A stretch of DNA of 64,000 nt from Phycisphaerae bacterium (GTDB lineage Bacteria > Planctomycetota > Phycisphaerae > UBA1845 > PWPN01). Shown here in pieces: positions 53,421-61,317 of this stretch. The DNA lies in contig JAGNEZ010000002.1 of the NCBI GenBank assembly GCA_018003015.1, forward strand, positions 62,001-126,000, written 5' to 3'. The notes beneath the pieces are model-generated. The model worked only from the letters and a program-made list of their open reading frames with translations, had not been told where the DNA came from and ran no database searches. Within the stretch, counting starts at the first letter, position 1; every line of letters begins with the position of its first letter. The translations under genes and the position numbers were made by a program.

Positions 53421-54374
53421 TCACTTGCCCGGTGTGGCCGTGCTGGTGAATTGCCGGTACAGGGCCATGGCCGTTTCCGGCGAGATTCCTCTTCCCGCAA
53501 CCAGCCGGGCGACAGCCTTCGCCTCCTCTCCCGCCTTCAGGTCCTGCCCAAAGAGCGACAGGTAGGTTGAGTAATGGCCGGCGACGCCGTCGGGAGGGTC
53601 CATGTTGTACGAGGTCTCGATGGCAAAGCAGTCCTGGGGGCGGGCCATGAACAGGAGGGTCTGTCCGCTCTTGGGGTCCTGTCGCATGGCCAGTGGGGCG
53701 GCCAGGTAGCGGGTGATCGACCACTGCACCGGATTCTGGCCCTGTTCCCATCGGCCGTCGCAGACCAGCTGGGCGGCATGCAGATTGCGGGGGAACGACA
53801 GATACGTGCCCACGGTCAGAGGAGTCGCATCGCCGGGCACAAAAGCGGCTTTACCAGAGCCGTGCCGGGCAGTTCCGAGGTACACCAGGCTGCGCATGCC
53901 CGCCTTGACGTAGGACGACAGGAACACCTCGAACTTGGGCAGATCCTGCCGCGGGGTGACGGCGATCTCCATGTCCAGTGTGTCCGGTGCCTTCCATTGA
54001 AGCGCCGCCGCCAGGTCGAACGGCCTGTCGTCCGCCGCAGCCCAGTCGATTCGAACGGAGCCGTTTGCCATAAGTCTGCACTTCTTGGGAAGGGTCCAGC
54101 CTGCGTCACCCCATCGTTTGTTGGAGGCCAGCAGGCGATAGACGTTGAAGAGGCCGTAGTCCTTGATGCCCTTGGCCAGTTCCTCCCCGGTCTTCACATC
54201 GACCAGGGACAGGATGCCCTGATGCGTGTCATCGACCTGGAGCAGTCCCCTGTAGGCCCCGGTGTCAAAAACAAACTGCCCCGCTTCCGTTGACCTGAAG
54301 GCGAGGTTCTGGCCCTGGGCGCCGACTGTCGCGGCGAGGAGCCCCGCAATCATGGCGGGCTGATGGGCACGCAT
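53421..54374 (-). CDS. Secreted protein of unknown function
   Basis: A 317-residue exported protein. ATG 54374 is preceded by AGGAG and starts a signal peptide (HQPAMIAGLLAATVGAQG). The mature part is beta-rich, with repeated sandwich-like strands: GAYRGLLQVDDTHQGILSLVD, DTLDMEIAVTPRQDLPKFEVF and YLAAPLAMRQDPKSGQTLLF regions. No catalytic motif is evident. It resembles galactose-mutarotase-like or carbohydrate-recognising sandwiches only in general character. Last gene of a minus-strand cluster with the propeller-like 473-residue protein, GT9 and methyltransferase genes; 28 bases separate it from the gene upstream. Confidence 0.68.
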   Translation of the reverse strand: MRAHQPAMIAGLLAATVGAQGQNLAFRSTEAGQFVFDTGAYRGLLQVDDTHQGILSLVDVKTGEELAKGIKDYGLFNVYRLLASNKRWGDAGWTLPKKCRLMANGSVRIDWAAADDRPFDLAAALQWKAPDTLDMEIAVTPRQDLPKFEVFLSSYVKAGMRSLVYLGTARHGSGKAAFVPGDATPLTVGTYLSFPRNLHAAQLVCDGRWEQGQNPVQWSITRYLAAPLAMRQDPKSGQTLLFMARPQDCFAIETSYNMDPPDGVAGHYSTYLSLFGQDLKAGEEAKAVARLVAGRGISPETAMALYRQFTSTATPGK

Positions 54375-54402
54375 GGTTGTTCTCCTGTCCTGGGGAGATT
54401 CC

Positions 54403-55824
54403 TCACTTCGTCGGGGTGGCCGGCACCTCGACACGAGCGTGTTCCAGCTGTTCCGGCTTCCCCCAGCCGGGGGGGACATGCAGCATCGCCTGGTTCAGCA
54501 TGGGATGGATCACTAGAGCCGCTCCGGGCGCCTGACCACCTGGCGACCCCTTGGAGGATTCCTGAGCCACGGGACGCCAGCGCACCATCTGCCCCCGGAT
54601 GAGTACGGATGAGGCGTCAGTATCCAGGATCGCGGTCCGCGCCTGGGTGTCAACCTCTCTGACGGCTCCAATCGCCTGCCAGCGGGGAACAGGTTGCCCT
54701 ATCCGCTCGGCGAAATCCCAGATCGCGAGTTTGCCCTCCCCGTCACCGAGGGGCTTTACGTCCGCCCCGCAATGCTCGACCTTGACGGTCTTGACGGTCA
54801 ATTCGGCAATCTCCAGGAGCCGGCTCGGAGCCTTCGGATCCGGGCGCCGGACGATGAACTTGTCACCAACCGCGACGCCGTCGCTCTCGCCGGCCGCCAC
54901 CAGGCAGTACTGATCGGGCGCAACCCGGAACACGGCGGCCAGGAGCGGCTTGAGCGGGGGCGCAGGGCTGGGGCGGACGATGGCCGTGTCTCCGACCTCC
55001 GGGGCTTGCCGGCTGGCGGATTCGATCATCTGCACCACGCTGAGTGGTTCGCTGATTGCCGTGACGACGGCCACCCCGACATACTCGCCTCCGCGGTACA
55101 GGTCGACGAGCCGGCCGACAACCAACCCATCCTCGGCTGTGCCCGCCAGCGTGACCAGTGCACCTTCCCGATGGGCCTGGACCGCCAGAACGGCAGTGTT
55201 GAGCTGGCCGTTGCGTCGAAGAGCGGGTGCGGGCCAGAGCTCGAGGCCATCGCCGGGTTGAGGCAGGGCGTTGCCGACCAGAGGCTGCAGCGTGGTCAGA
55301 GCGATATCGTCCTCCAGCAGGGCGATGCGTCCGCGGGCGATCGGGATTCCCTCGCGGCGGACGAGCAAGGGGTCTTCTTCACGCAAGCCGCTTGTCCGAC
55401 CGAGGTTGAGCCATCCCGTCCGCCGGCCGGGCGGAAGGCGAGTCAATTGCCCCCGGAGCGTTGCGGGCTCGGGCAGCTGATCACGGAGGGCCGCCAACCC
55501 GCCCCTACGGACGATCAGGGCCGTTCGGGCCTCGGGAGCTTCGACCGGATCGCTCGCCAGCCGACCCACGCAGGCCGTGTCTGTGATCAGGAAGATCGAG
55601 CCCCGGCCGTAGACGCGTGAGTCGCTCACGATCCAGAAGGGATCTCCCACGCTGACCCCCGCTTCGCGCCCCAGCCCGATCGCGGCCGTTCGCCGCTGCG
55701 GATCCTGAGCGGTGATACCCGCCTTCAGCACGACGCCATGACCTGCCGACGTGGATGTGGGTGGGACCGCCGGTGCGACCGGGGCCAGGATCGTCATCGT
55801 CAGGATGAGCAGGACGGTGTCCAC
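54403..55824 (-). CDS. Secreted repeat protein of unknown function
   Basis: A 473-residue predicted exported protein (TVLLILTMTILAPVAPAVP signal). At least four repeats of a small beta unit are visible: GVSVGDPFWIVSDSRVYGRG, GLREEDPLLVRREGIPIARG, GLVVGRLVDLYRGGEYVGVA and GVAVGDKFIVRRPDPKAPSR. Each has the pattern V.VGD.F.V.R.G...G, like the beta-barrels of MreC-type or stalk proteins. The C-terminus is Pro/Gly-rich. I do not know the family. It begins 3 bases after the GT9 stop, so the genes are co-transcribed. A structural envelope role is possible. Confidence 0.68.
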   Translation of the reverse strand: MDTVLLILTMTILAPVAPAVPPTSTSAGHGVVLKAGITAQDPQRRTAAIGLGREAGVSVGDPFWIVSDSRVYGRGSIFLITDTACVGRLASDPVEAPEARTALIVRRGGLAALRDQLPEPATLRGQLTRLPPGRRTGWLNLGRTSGLREEDPLLVRREGIPIARGRIALLEDDIALTTLQPLVGNALPQPGDGLELWPAPALRRNGQLNTAVLAVQAHREGALVTLAGTAEDGLVVGRLVDLYRGGEYVGVAVVTAISEPLSVVQMIESASRQAPEVGDTAIVRPSPAPPLKPLLAAVFRVAPDQYCLVAAGESDGVAVGDKFIVRRPDPKAPSRLLEIAELTVKTVKVEHCGADVKPLGDGEGKLAIWDFAERIGQPVPRWQAIGAVREVDTQARTAILDTDASSVLIRGQMVRWRPVAQESSKGSPGGQAPGAALVIHPMLNQAMLHVPPGWGKPEQLEHARVEVPATPTK

Positions 55825-55827
55825 GTC

Positions 55828-56910
55828 TTAGCCGCGTCCTCGCAAGGCCTGTGATACTCGTCGGCAGACCGTCTCAGGGCCCAACTCCTTCAGGCACTTG
55901 TGCCCGTGGGGGCAGTCCTTCAGACGCTTGAGGTAACATGGCGAGCACTCCAAGTCCAGTCGGGCGACGCTCTCCGGCCGGCGATAGGGTCCCGTTCGGA
56001 CGGCGTTGGTGGGGCCGTAGACGGCCACCAGCGGTCTACCCAGGGCCACGGCCAGATGCATCGGGCCGGTATCGTTCATGATCGCCACCGCCGCCCTGTC
56101 AACCAGGGCGACCATCTGCTGCAGCGAGGTTCGCCCAGCCAGGTTGGCCACCGGCTCGCCGGCGAGTTCCTGGACCCGGTCGGCAATGCCCAGTTCATCG
56201 GGTGCCCCGGCCAAAACGACCGGCAGGCTGTGGTTCAAGCGAACGTACCGGGCGACCGCGGCGAAATACTCGACCGGCCAGACCTTTGTTTCCCACCGCG
56301 TGCCCGGGGCGATGAGGGCGTAGCCCTGGCCGCTCCGAATGCCATGTGGGTCAAGCATGGCTGCGACCGCCGCACGGGCCTCTTCCTGGACCGGCAGAGT
56401 GAAGCGGACCGGCTCCTCCGCAAGGCCCAGCCGCCGGGCGAAGAGAAGATTGCGCTCCACGGCGTGCAAGTCGCGGGGCGGGACGTACACGCGGTGGGTG
56501 TGGAAGATCCAGCCGAACTCGCGCGTGGAGGTGAAGCCCATCCGCAAGCCGGCGCCGCTGATCCAGGCGAAGAAGCCGCTGCGGAACAGACCCTGCAGAT
56601 CGAGTACCAGATCGAACCGCCGGGCACGCAGATCCAGGGCGAAACGGGCGAACTCCCGGGTTGCCTTCCAGCTTCGACCCACCTTGCCGTACCGCCGACG
56701 GTCGAACGGGATGAGCTCGTCCAGCTCCGGATGGCCCTCGATGAGACCCATGCAGGAGGTTGATACCAGCCAGCTGATCCTCGCCTCGGGAAACCGCCTC
56801 CTCAGTCCGCTGAGCACGGGCAGCGCATGGATCACATCGCCGAGCGAGCTCGGTTTGATGATCAGGATGCGTCGAAAGTGGTGGTGATCCAGGTTCCTCA
56901 AGGCGGTCAT
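55828..56910 (-). CDS. Glycosyltransferase family 9 (heptosyltransferase-like)
   Basis: A 360-residue GT-B enzyme of the LPS inner-core heptosyltransferase group. It opens RRILIIKPSSLGDVIHALPV, the GT9 N-terminal motif with the catalytic Asp. The donor-binding half has ALIAPGTRWETKVWPVEYFA and VAIMNDTGPMHLAVALGRPLVAVYGPT, both hallmark motifs. A Cys-rich segment (SPCYLKRLKDCPHGHKCL) closes the protein. Start uncertain: ATG 56910, ATG 56934 and GTG 56985 are all possible and none has a strong Shine-Dalgarno. It implies a heptose- or similar sugar-containing outer-membrane glycolipid, notable because the heptose adenylyltransferase-like gene at 20 kb is broken. Confidence 0.88.
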   Translation of the reverse strand: MTALRNLDHHHFRRILIIKPSSLGDVIHALPVLSGLRRRFPEARISWLVSTSCMGLIEGHPELDELIPFDRRRYGKVGRSWKATREFARFALDLRARRFDLVLDLQGLFRSGFFAWISGAGLRMGFTSTREFGWIFHTHRVYVPPRDLHAVERNLLFARRLGLAEEPVRFTLPVQEEARAAVAAMLDPHGIRSGQGYALIAPGTRWETKVWPVEYFAAVARYVRLNHSLPVVLAGAPDELGIADRVQELAGEPVANLAGRTSLQQMVALVDRAAVAIMNDTGPMHLAVALGRPLVAVYGPTNAVRTGPYRRPESVARLDLECSPCYLKRLKDCPHGHKCLKELGPETVCRRVSQALRGRG

Positions 56911-56969
56911 TGTACCGCTCAAGAATGGGGGCATCCAGGCTTGCACGACCGGCCCACCGACCCTGTGGA

Positions 56970-57773
56970 TCACGCTCTGCGGCACCGGACGATCAAGGTG
57001 TAGGCGATGACCCGCGAGTCGGCCAGACCCGGCTGGCGGGCGAGGGCTTCATCGCTGGCGCAAGGCTCGGCCAGTCGCTCAATGGCGAAGCCAGCGTCCA
57101 GCAGCAGATTCAACCAGGCGCTCAGCGTGCGGGTGAAACGCGGGATGCGAAACTCGGGCAGCTCGGCCTTGAGCTCCTCGGGTGTGTTCGAGAAGATCCA
57201 TTGCTCCATCTCACCGTGTAGTTCCTGGAAGTAGTCGCCGCATTCCATGGCGATCCTGTTCCCCTCCTCATCGAGGATCCACTTCCATCGGGGCGTGGCA
57301 AAGCACGGATGACTGATCGAGAACTGCAGAAAGCCGCCCGGTTTCAGGACCCGGTGCACCTCGGGCATTACCCGTTCGTGTTCGGGCATGTCCATGAAAC
57401 TCATGGTTGCCATTGCGAAGTCGAAACTCTCCGCCGCGAAGGGCAGTTCGACCGCGCTGGCCCGAAGGTAGGAGATGTAGAGGGGCAGGTCCCGCTCGTA
57501 AGCGTGAGCCTGCTGAACGAAGATCCGCGAGATGTCGAACGCCGTCATCCGCGCGCCCTTGCCGGCCACGAGGCGCGTGTTGTAGCCTTCGCCGCAACCG
57601 ATGTCCAGCCCGTGCAGACCGGCCACCTCCGGAAGCACCTCCAGGAAAGCCGGCGTATTGACGTAGTCCCGCAGCAGGTCGCAACCCATCCGCGTGAGCC
57701 GCGTCCAGGCGGCGGCGTTTTCGTCCCAGATGCGCCCAACGTCACCGTGATTCACGTGCGCTCTCCTTGCCAT
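56970..57773 (-). CDS. SAM-dependent methyltransferase (class I)
   Basis: A 267-residue Rossmann-fold methyltransferase. ATG 57773 has AGGAAG 7 bases upstream; a longer frame upstream runs through an AT-rich operator-like region and is ignored. Motif I GLHGLDIGCGEGYNTRLVAG (near residue 55), acidic residue in TAFDISRIF (motif II), and ASAVELPFAAESFDFAMATM (motifs III/IV) are as in the Methyltransf_11 family. The C-terminal region ELPEFRIPRFTRTLSAWLN could bind a hydrophobic substrate. Substrate unknown. First gene of the minus-strand cluster. Confidence 0.85.
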   Translation of the reverse strand: MARRAHVNHGDVGRIWDENAAAWTRLTRMGCDLLRDYVNTPAFLEVLPEVAGLHGLDIGCGEGYNTRLVAGKGARMTAFDISRIFVQQAHAYERDLPLYISYLRASAVELPFAAESFDFAMATMSFMDMPEHERVMPEVHRVLKPGGFLQFSISHPCFATPRWKWILDEEGNRIAMECGDYFQELHGEMEQWIFSNTPEELKAELPEFRIPRFTRTLSAWLNLLLDAGFAIERLAEPCASDEALARQPGLADSRVIAYTLIVRCRRA

Positions 57774-57851
57774 CTTTAGCTTCCTGGAGGTTGGATCCAG
57801 GTCTTCCTTCTTCCCACGGTTTCCTGTCTTCCGGCCTTCATGGCTGGCCAA

Positions 57852-57888
57852 TAACATATAACCTATTGTAACATAATTGGTTATGTTA
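57852..57888. promoter_or_regulatory. AT-rich palindromic operator-like site
   Basis: TAACATAA (57869-57876), TTGG, TTATGTTA (57881-57888) is a perfect 8-base-arm palindrome, with a further half-site TAACATA at 57852-57858. It is strikingly AT-rich in GC-rich surroundings and lies between the methyltransferase gene and the rtcB remnant, which are divergent. Spacing and repeat number suggest a dimeric regulator binding site, perhaps a relic of rtc control. Confidence 0.5.
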
Positions 57889-57970
57889 ATACAGGTCATG
57901 GCTGGCCGGTCCAAGCATGCTCGGGGCCAATCCGGGTCATTGTCCCGTTGTTGTGACGTTGCACGAATGA

Positions 57971-58333
57971 ACAGAGCTTGGGCAGATGCCTTGTGTGACC
58001 GACGTGGTCCTCAATCCCGATACTTACTGCGGCTTCGGGCACCGATCGGCTGTGTGCTGGTTTCACCCACGCACATCTATCCCGGCCCGGTTGGCGTGGA
58101 CATCATGTGCTCGATGAGTTTGCCACAGTTGGATCAGAAGGCGATTGCGGGGTCTTTTTGATGAAGAAGACATCTTGACCAACTGCCGGCGGTACCCTAA
58201 GGACGAGGCCCCGGCAGTGTACAAGGATTTCGACGAGGTGCTGCGCTCCGTGACCGCCGCAGGCTTGGCGATGGACGTGGCACGGCTGAAGGCCAGGTTC
58301 GTGGTCAAGGACGCGGACAAGGTGGATGATTGA
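57971..58333 (+). pseudogene. rtcB: rtcB remnant: frameshifted and internally deleted RNA ligase gene
   Basis: Frame 1 (from 57971) reads ELGQMPCVTDVVLNPDTYCG, then FGH, as in the RtcB N-terminal region. A one-base loss near 58040-58045 shifts to APIGCVLVSPTHIYPGPVGV, then DIMCSMSLPQLD, which ends in TGA at 58161. A third piece, in another frame to 58333, reads DEAPAVYKDFDEVLRSVTAA, then ARFVVKDADK, matching the RtcB C-terminus. Some 300 or more central residues, including metal ligands and the guanylated His, are missing. Its stop overlaps the rtcA ATG (TGATG), preserving the classic rtcBA order. Confidence 0.85.
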
Positions 58334-59349
58334 TGCTTACCGTTGATGGTTCGGCTGGTGAAGGCGGCGGCCAGATTCTGCGGTCGTCGCTGGCGTTGTC
58401 GATGCTGACCGGCACGCCGTTCAGGATCGAGAGGATCCGGGCGGGCCGGTCGAAGCCCGGCTTGATGCGCCAGCACTTGACGGCCGTTCAGGCGGCTGGG
58501 CAGATTTCGGGGGCAGAACTTAGCGGCGCGGCCATCGGGTCGAGCCAGGTCACGTTTCGGCCCGGCCGGGTCGAGCCGGGTGAATACACGTTTTCGGTGG
58601 GAACGGCTGGGAGTGCCACCCTCGTGCTGCAGACCGTTTTGCCGGCGTTGCTGACGGCATCGGGTCCGTCGACGCTGACCTTCGAGGGCGGGACGCACAA
58701 CCCGTTCGCGCCGCCGTTCGATTTCCTGGCCAAGGCGTTCCTGCCGATCGTCAACCGGATGGGGCCGAAGGTGACTGCTACCCTGGAGCGGTTCGGGTTC
58801 TATCCGGCTGGTGGGGGGCGGTTCACGGTTGCCGTGGAACCGGCCGCCAGACTGAAGGGGATCGAGCTGCTCGAACGGGGTGTGATTCGAAGCCATCGGG
58901 CCAGAGCCCTGATCGCCCACTTGCCGCAGACGATCGCCGAGCGGGAGATCGACCTGTTGCGGCGGCGGACCGGCTGGGCGGCCTCGGACTACGCCATCGA
59001 GGGCGCGGGTAAGGCTCAGGGACCCGGGAACGTCGTCCTGATCGAGGTGGAGTGCGAGCATGTGAGCGAAGTTTTCACCGGCTTCGGGGAGGTGCGGCGC
59101 AGGGCGGAGGCGGTCGCAACGCAAGCTCTGCAGGCGTACCAGCGCTACCTGAAGGCGGAGGCGCCGGTCGGCCCATACTTGGCCGATCAGGTGATGCTGC
59201 CCTTGGCCATTGCCGGCCGGGGGGCGTTCATGACCATGCCCCTGACGCTGCATTCGACCACCCACGTCGCGTTGATCAGGCAGTTCCTCGGGATCGAGAT
59301 GCAGGTGGAAAACGTGGACGGCGATCGATGGCAGGTCGGCGTGGGCTGA
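58333..59349 (+). CDS. rtcA: RNA 3'-terminal phosphate cyclase
   Basis: A 338-residue enzyme that converts RNA 3'-phosphate ends to 2',3'-cyclic phosphates through an adenylated His intermediate. It starts MLTVDGSAGEGGGQILRSSL, the family opening, followed by IRAGRSKPGLMRQHLTAVQA. The C-terminus carries LHSTTHVALIRQFLG, which contains the catalytic His region. Complete and of normal length. ATG 58333 overlaps the stop of the rtcB remnant. With rtcB broken, the cyclase no longer has its usual ligase partner here unless another copy exists elsewhere. Confidence 0.93.
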   Translation: MLTVDGSAGEGGGQILRSSLALSMLTGTPFRIERIRAGRSKPGLMRQHLTAVQAAGQISGAELSGAAIGSSQVTFRPGRVEPGEYTFSVGTAGSATLVLQTVLPALLTASGPSTLTFEGGTHNPFAPPFDFLAKAFLPIVNRMGPKVTATLERFGFYPAGGGRFTVAVEPAARLKGIELLERGVIRSHRARALIAHLPQTIAEREIDLLRRRTGWAASDYAIEGAGKAQGPGNVVLIEVECEHVSEVFTGFGEVRRRAEAVATQALQAYQRYLKAEAPVGPYLADQVMLPLAIAGRGAFMTMPLTLHSTTHVALIRQFLGIEMQVENVDGDRWQVGVG

Positions 59350-59379
59350 TCCGGTAGTAGGCAGGTTCGATTCCGGTAG

Positions 59380-59385
59380 TATAAT
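59380..59385 (+). promoter_or_regulatory. Consensus -10 element upstream of the Tat-exported protein gene
   Basis: A perfect TATAAT with no good -35 at 17 bases. TCCGGTAGTA is directly repeated just before it (59350-59359 and 59372-59381), and a GGTTCGATTCC string between them mimics a tRNA T-loop. It would give an 80-base leader to the gene at 59472. Confidence 0.3.
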
Positions 59386-59471
59386 CTCAGTCCAAGCGAC
59401 GGAGTGGGTGCGGGGTCCGGATGCGAACGCCGGGCGGTCGCTCTTCTCTTGCCTGCGAAGGAGTCTCTGCG

Positions 59472-61316
59472 TTGAACCGACGCGAATTCATGGCCCTAGG
59501 TGGTGCGGCGATCCTCAGCGCAACGATGAGATCGAAGAGACTCCCGGGTCAGGAGGTAGAGGCCGGCGGAGGATCCGGGATCGCGTGGCGCCGGCATGAG
59601 AGCTCGAAGTTGTTCGACGGGGTCGCGGTGGACGGGCAACCCCTGGTGAATCCTGAGGAGAAGGTCGGCCTTTTCGATGCTTTCTGCCGGTCGATCGAGG
59701 ACGGCAAGCCCGGCCCGGAGGTGAAATTCGGGTGCGGAGCGTCGAGGGGCGCTTGCGGCCCGGTGCAGGTTGTGCTGGCTCATCAGCTACACCGGGCGAC
59801 CGGCGGTTGCCGGGAGGACCTGCTCGAGGCGACGCTGACGCTGCGGAACGGCTCGGATCAGCCTTGCGAGGTGTTCGCGGGATTCGTGACCGGCGCACGT
59901 CCCTGTCGAAACCCGGCCGATCAGAAGGTGTACGTGCCGCTGTCGGCGGCAAGTCTGGGCGATCCCGACGACGGGACGCACCATCGGCTGAAAGACTGTC
60001 AGCAGCCAATTGGCTCCGAGGGCTTCGCCTGTCACTATCTGGAAGTGCAAGCCAGCGATCCGATGCGGACCCGTACGCGGGCGACGCTGTTAGCGCCGGT
60101 GGTCGACATCCTCGCGGAGAAGGGTGCTTGCCATGTCGCGTTGTTCGGCACATCCACCGAGCCGCTCATGTGGCAGGCCTTGCAGGGGGTTTCGTCACGG
60201 GCCTGGCGATTGGGTCGGCGGGTGCGGCTGGCGGCCGGGCAATCCCAGACGGTCAGGGCCTTCCTGCTGGTCCACTCCGGCGACGCCGGGGAGGCCTGGC
60301 GGGTGTTCCATGAGTTCGCCCACAGGGATGAGTTCCCGGCCATCGCCTGGCCACGCGACGTTCGTGTTCACTACTACGATTTCCTGTCCGGGGTCAAGGC
60401 GGAAGGACCGCGCGGGGACGGCTACGATCTCGACCTCCCGCATTTCGGCGAGTTTCACGTCGGCATGGCCACACAGCACGGCTACTACTTGTCCTACGGC
60501 GACTTCATCCATCCCGACCGGAAGGAATGGAAGGCCATGCCCGGTGACGCGGCCGGGCCGGTGACCATGAGTCTCGAGAAGATCAGGGCCCGGGTTGATG
60601 CGACCCGAAAGGCGGGTGTTCGGCCGGCCATCTACATGCACTACGCGATTCTGGACGAGGGCTCGCCTCTGTTCGAGAGAATGAGGGACTCGATCCTGGT
60701 CGATGCGGCGGGCAAGCCCACGCCGTTCGGTTGGGTGGGCCCGGATACGATCAAGAAGTCGTGGCGGATGTCACACAGCTCAAAGCAGTGGCGCGATCAC
60801 CTGGTGCAGCAGGCGGCCTGGATCATGGAACTGCTGAATCCCGATGCGATCGTGCTTGACGAGACGTTCGCCGCCTGGGGCTGGGAGCATCACAAGGATC
60901 GCAGCGGCCCGCTGTCACCCGGCGGTATCGAACTGATGCGGCAACTCCGGAAGACGGTGCGGTCGTTCGGACCGGAGAAGGCTCTCTTCGCCAGCGACTG
61001 CTCGATGTCCAACTTCTGCCTGTGGGGCGACGGCGAGGGCGGCGATCACTGCTATGATCGACTGCTCGGGCACGAGCTCTACCGCAAACCGCCGATCCGG
61101 TATATGGCCGCACTAGGCCAGAAAGCCTGGCTGCCCTGTGCCTGGCTATACAAGTCGCTGTGGCCGGCCCAGATGGATCTGGCCCGCAAGGTCGGCGCCG
61201 CGGTGAGTGTGACCAACGGCTGGGGAGATGGATTTGGATTGACGCGATTGCCCAACGACGTGAAAGAGCAGATGCTGCGAGATATTGGCGCGCTCGCGAA
61301 AGGACGGGGTGGGTGA
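59472..61316 (+). CDS. Tat-exported glycoside-hydrolase-like protein of unknown specificity
   Basis: A 614-residue protein with a TTG start; AAGGAG (8 bases upstream) and the Tat signal NRREFMALGGAAILSA fix it. A beta-rich N-terminal domain (about 50-290) is followed by a TIM-barrel-like C-terminal region (about 300-600), with HYYDFLSGVKAEGP, YYLSYGDFIHPD, AGVRPAIYMHYAIL and NPDAIVLDETFAAWGWEHH. The Asp/Glu pair in AIVLDETF is in a position typical for clan GH-D/GH31-like nucleophile regions, but I cannot assign a family. Its stop is one base from the ATG of the GH127-like gene, so they share an operon and probably a substrate pathway. Confidence 0.72.
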   Translation: MNRREFMALGGAAILSATMRSKRLPGQEVEAGGGSGIAWRRHESSKLFDGVAVDGQPLVNPEEKVGLFDAFCRSIEDGKPGPEVKFGCGASRGACGPVQVVLAHQLHRATGGCREDLLEATLTLRNGSDQPCEVFAGFVTGARPCRNPADQKVYVPLSAASLGDPDDGTHHRLKDCQQPIGSEGFACHYLEVQASDPMRTRTRATLLAPVVDILAEKGACHVALFGTSTEPLMWQALQGVSSRAWRLGRRVRLAAGQSQTVRAFLLVHSGDAGEAWRVFHEFAHRDEFPAIAWPRDVRVHYYDFLSGVKAEGPRGDGYDLDLPHFGEFHVGMATQHGYYLSYGDFIHPDRKEWKAMPGDAAGPVTMSLEKIRARVDATRKAGVRPAIYMHYAILDEGSPLFERMRDSILVDAAGKPTPFGWVGPDTIKKSWRMSHSSKQWRDHLVQQAAWIMELLNPDAIVLDETFAAWGWEHHKDRSGPLSPGGIELMRQLRKTVRSFGPEKALFASDCSMSNFCLWGDGEGGDHCYDRLLGHELYRKPPIRYMAALGQKAWLPCAWLYKSLWPAQMDLARKVGAAVSVTNGWGDGFGLTRLPNDVKEQMLRDIGALAKGRGG

Positions 61317-61317
61317 G

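Noticed and set aside
59355-59385. Possible tRNA T-arm (GGTTCGATTCC)
   Set aside because: Flanks do not pair and the rest of a tRNA is absent; it coincides with a direct repeat and a -10 box.
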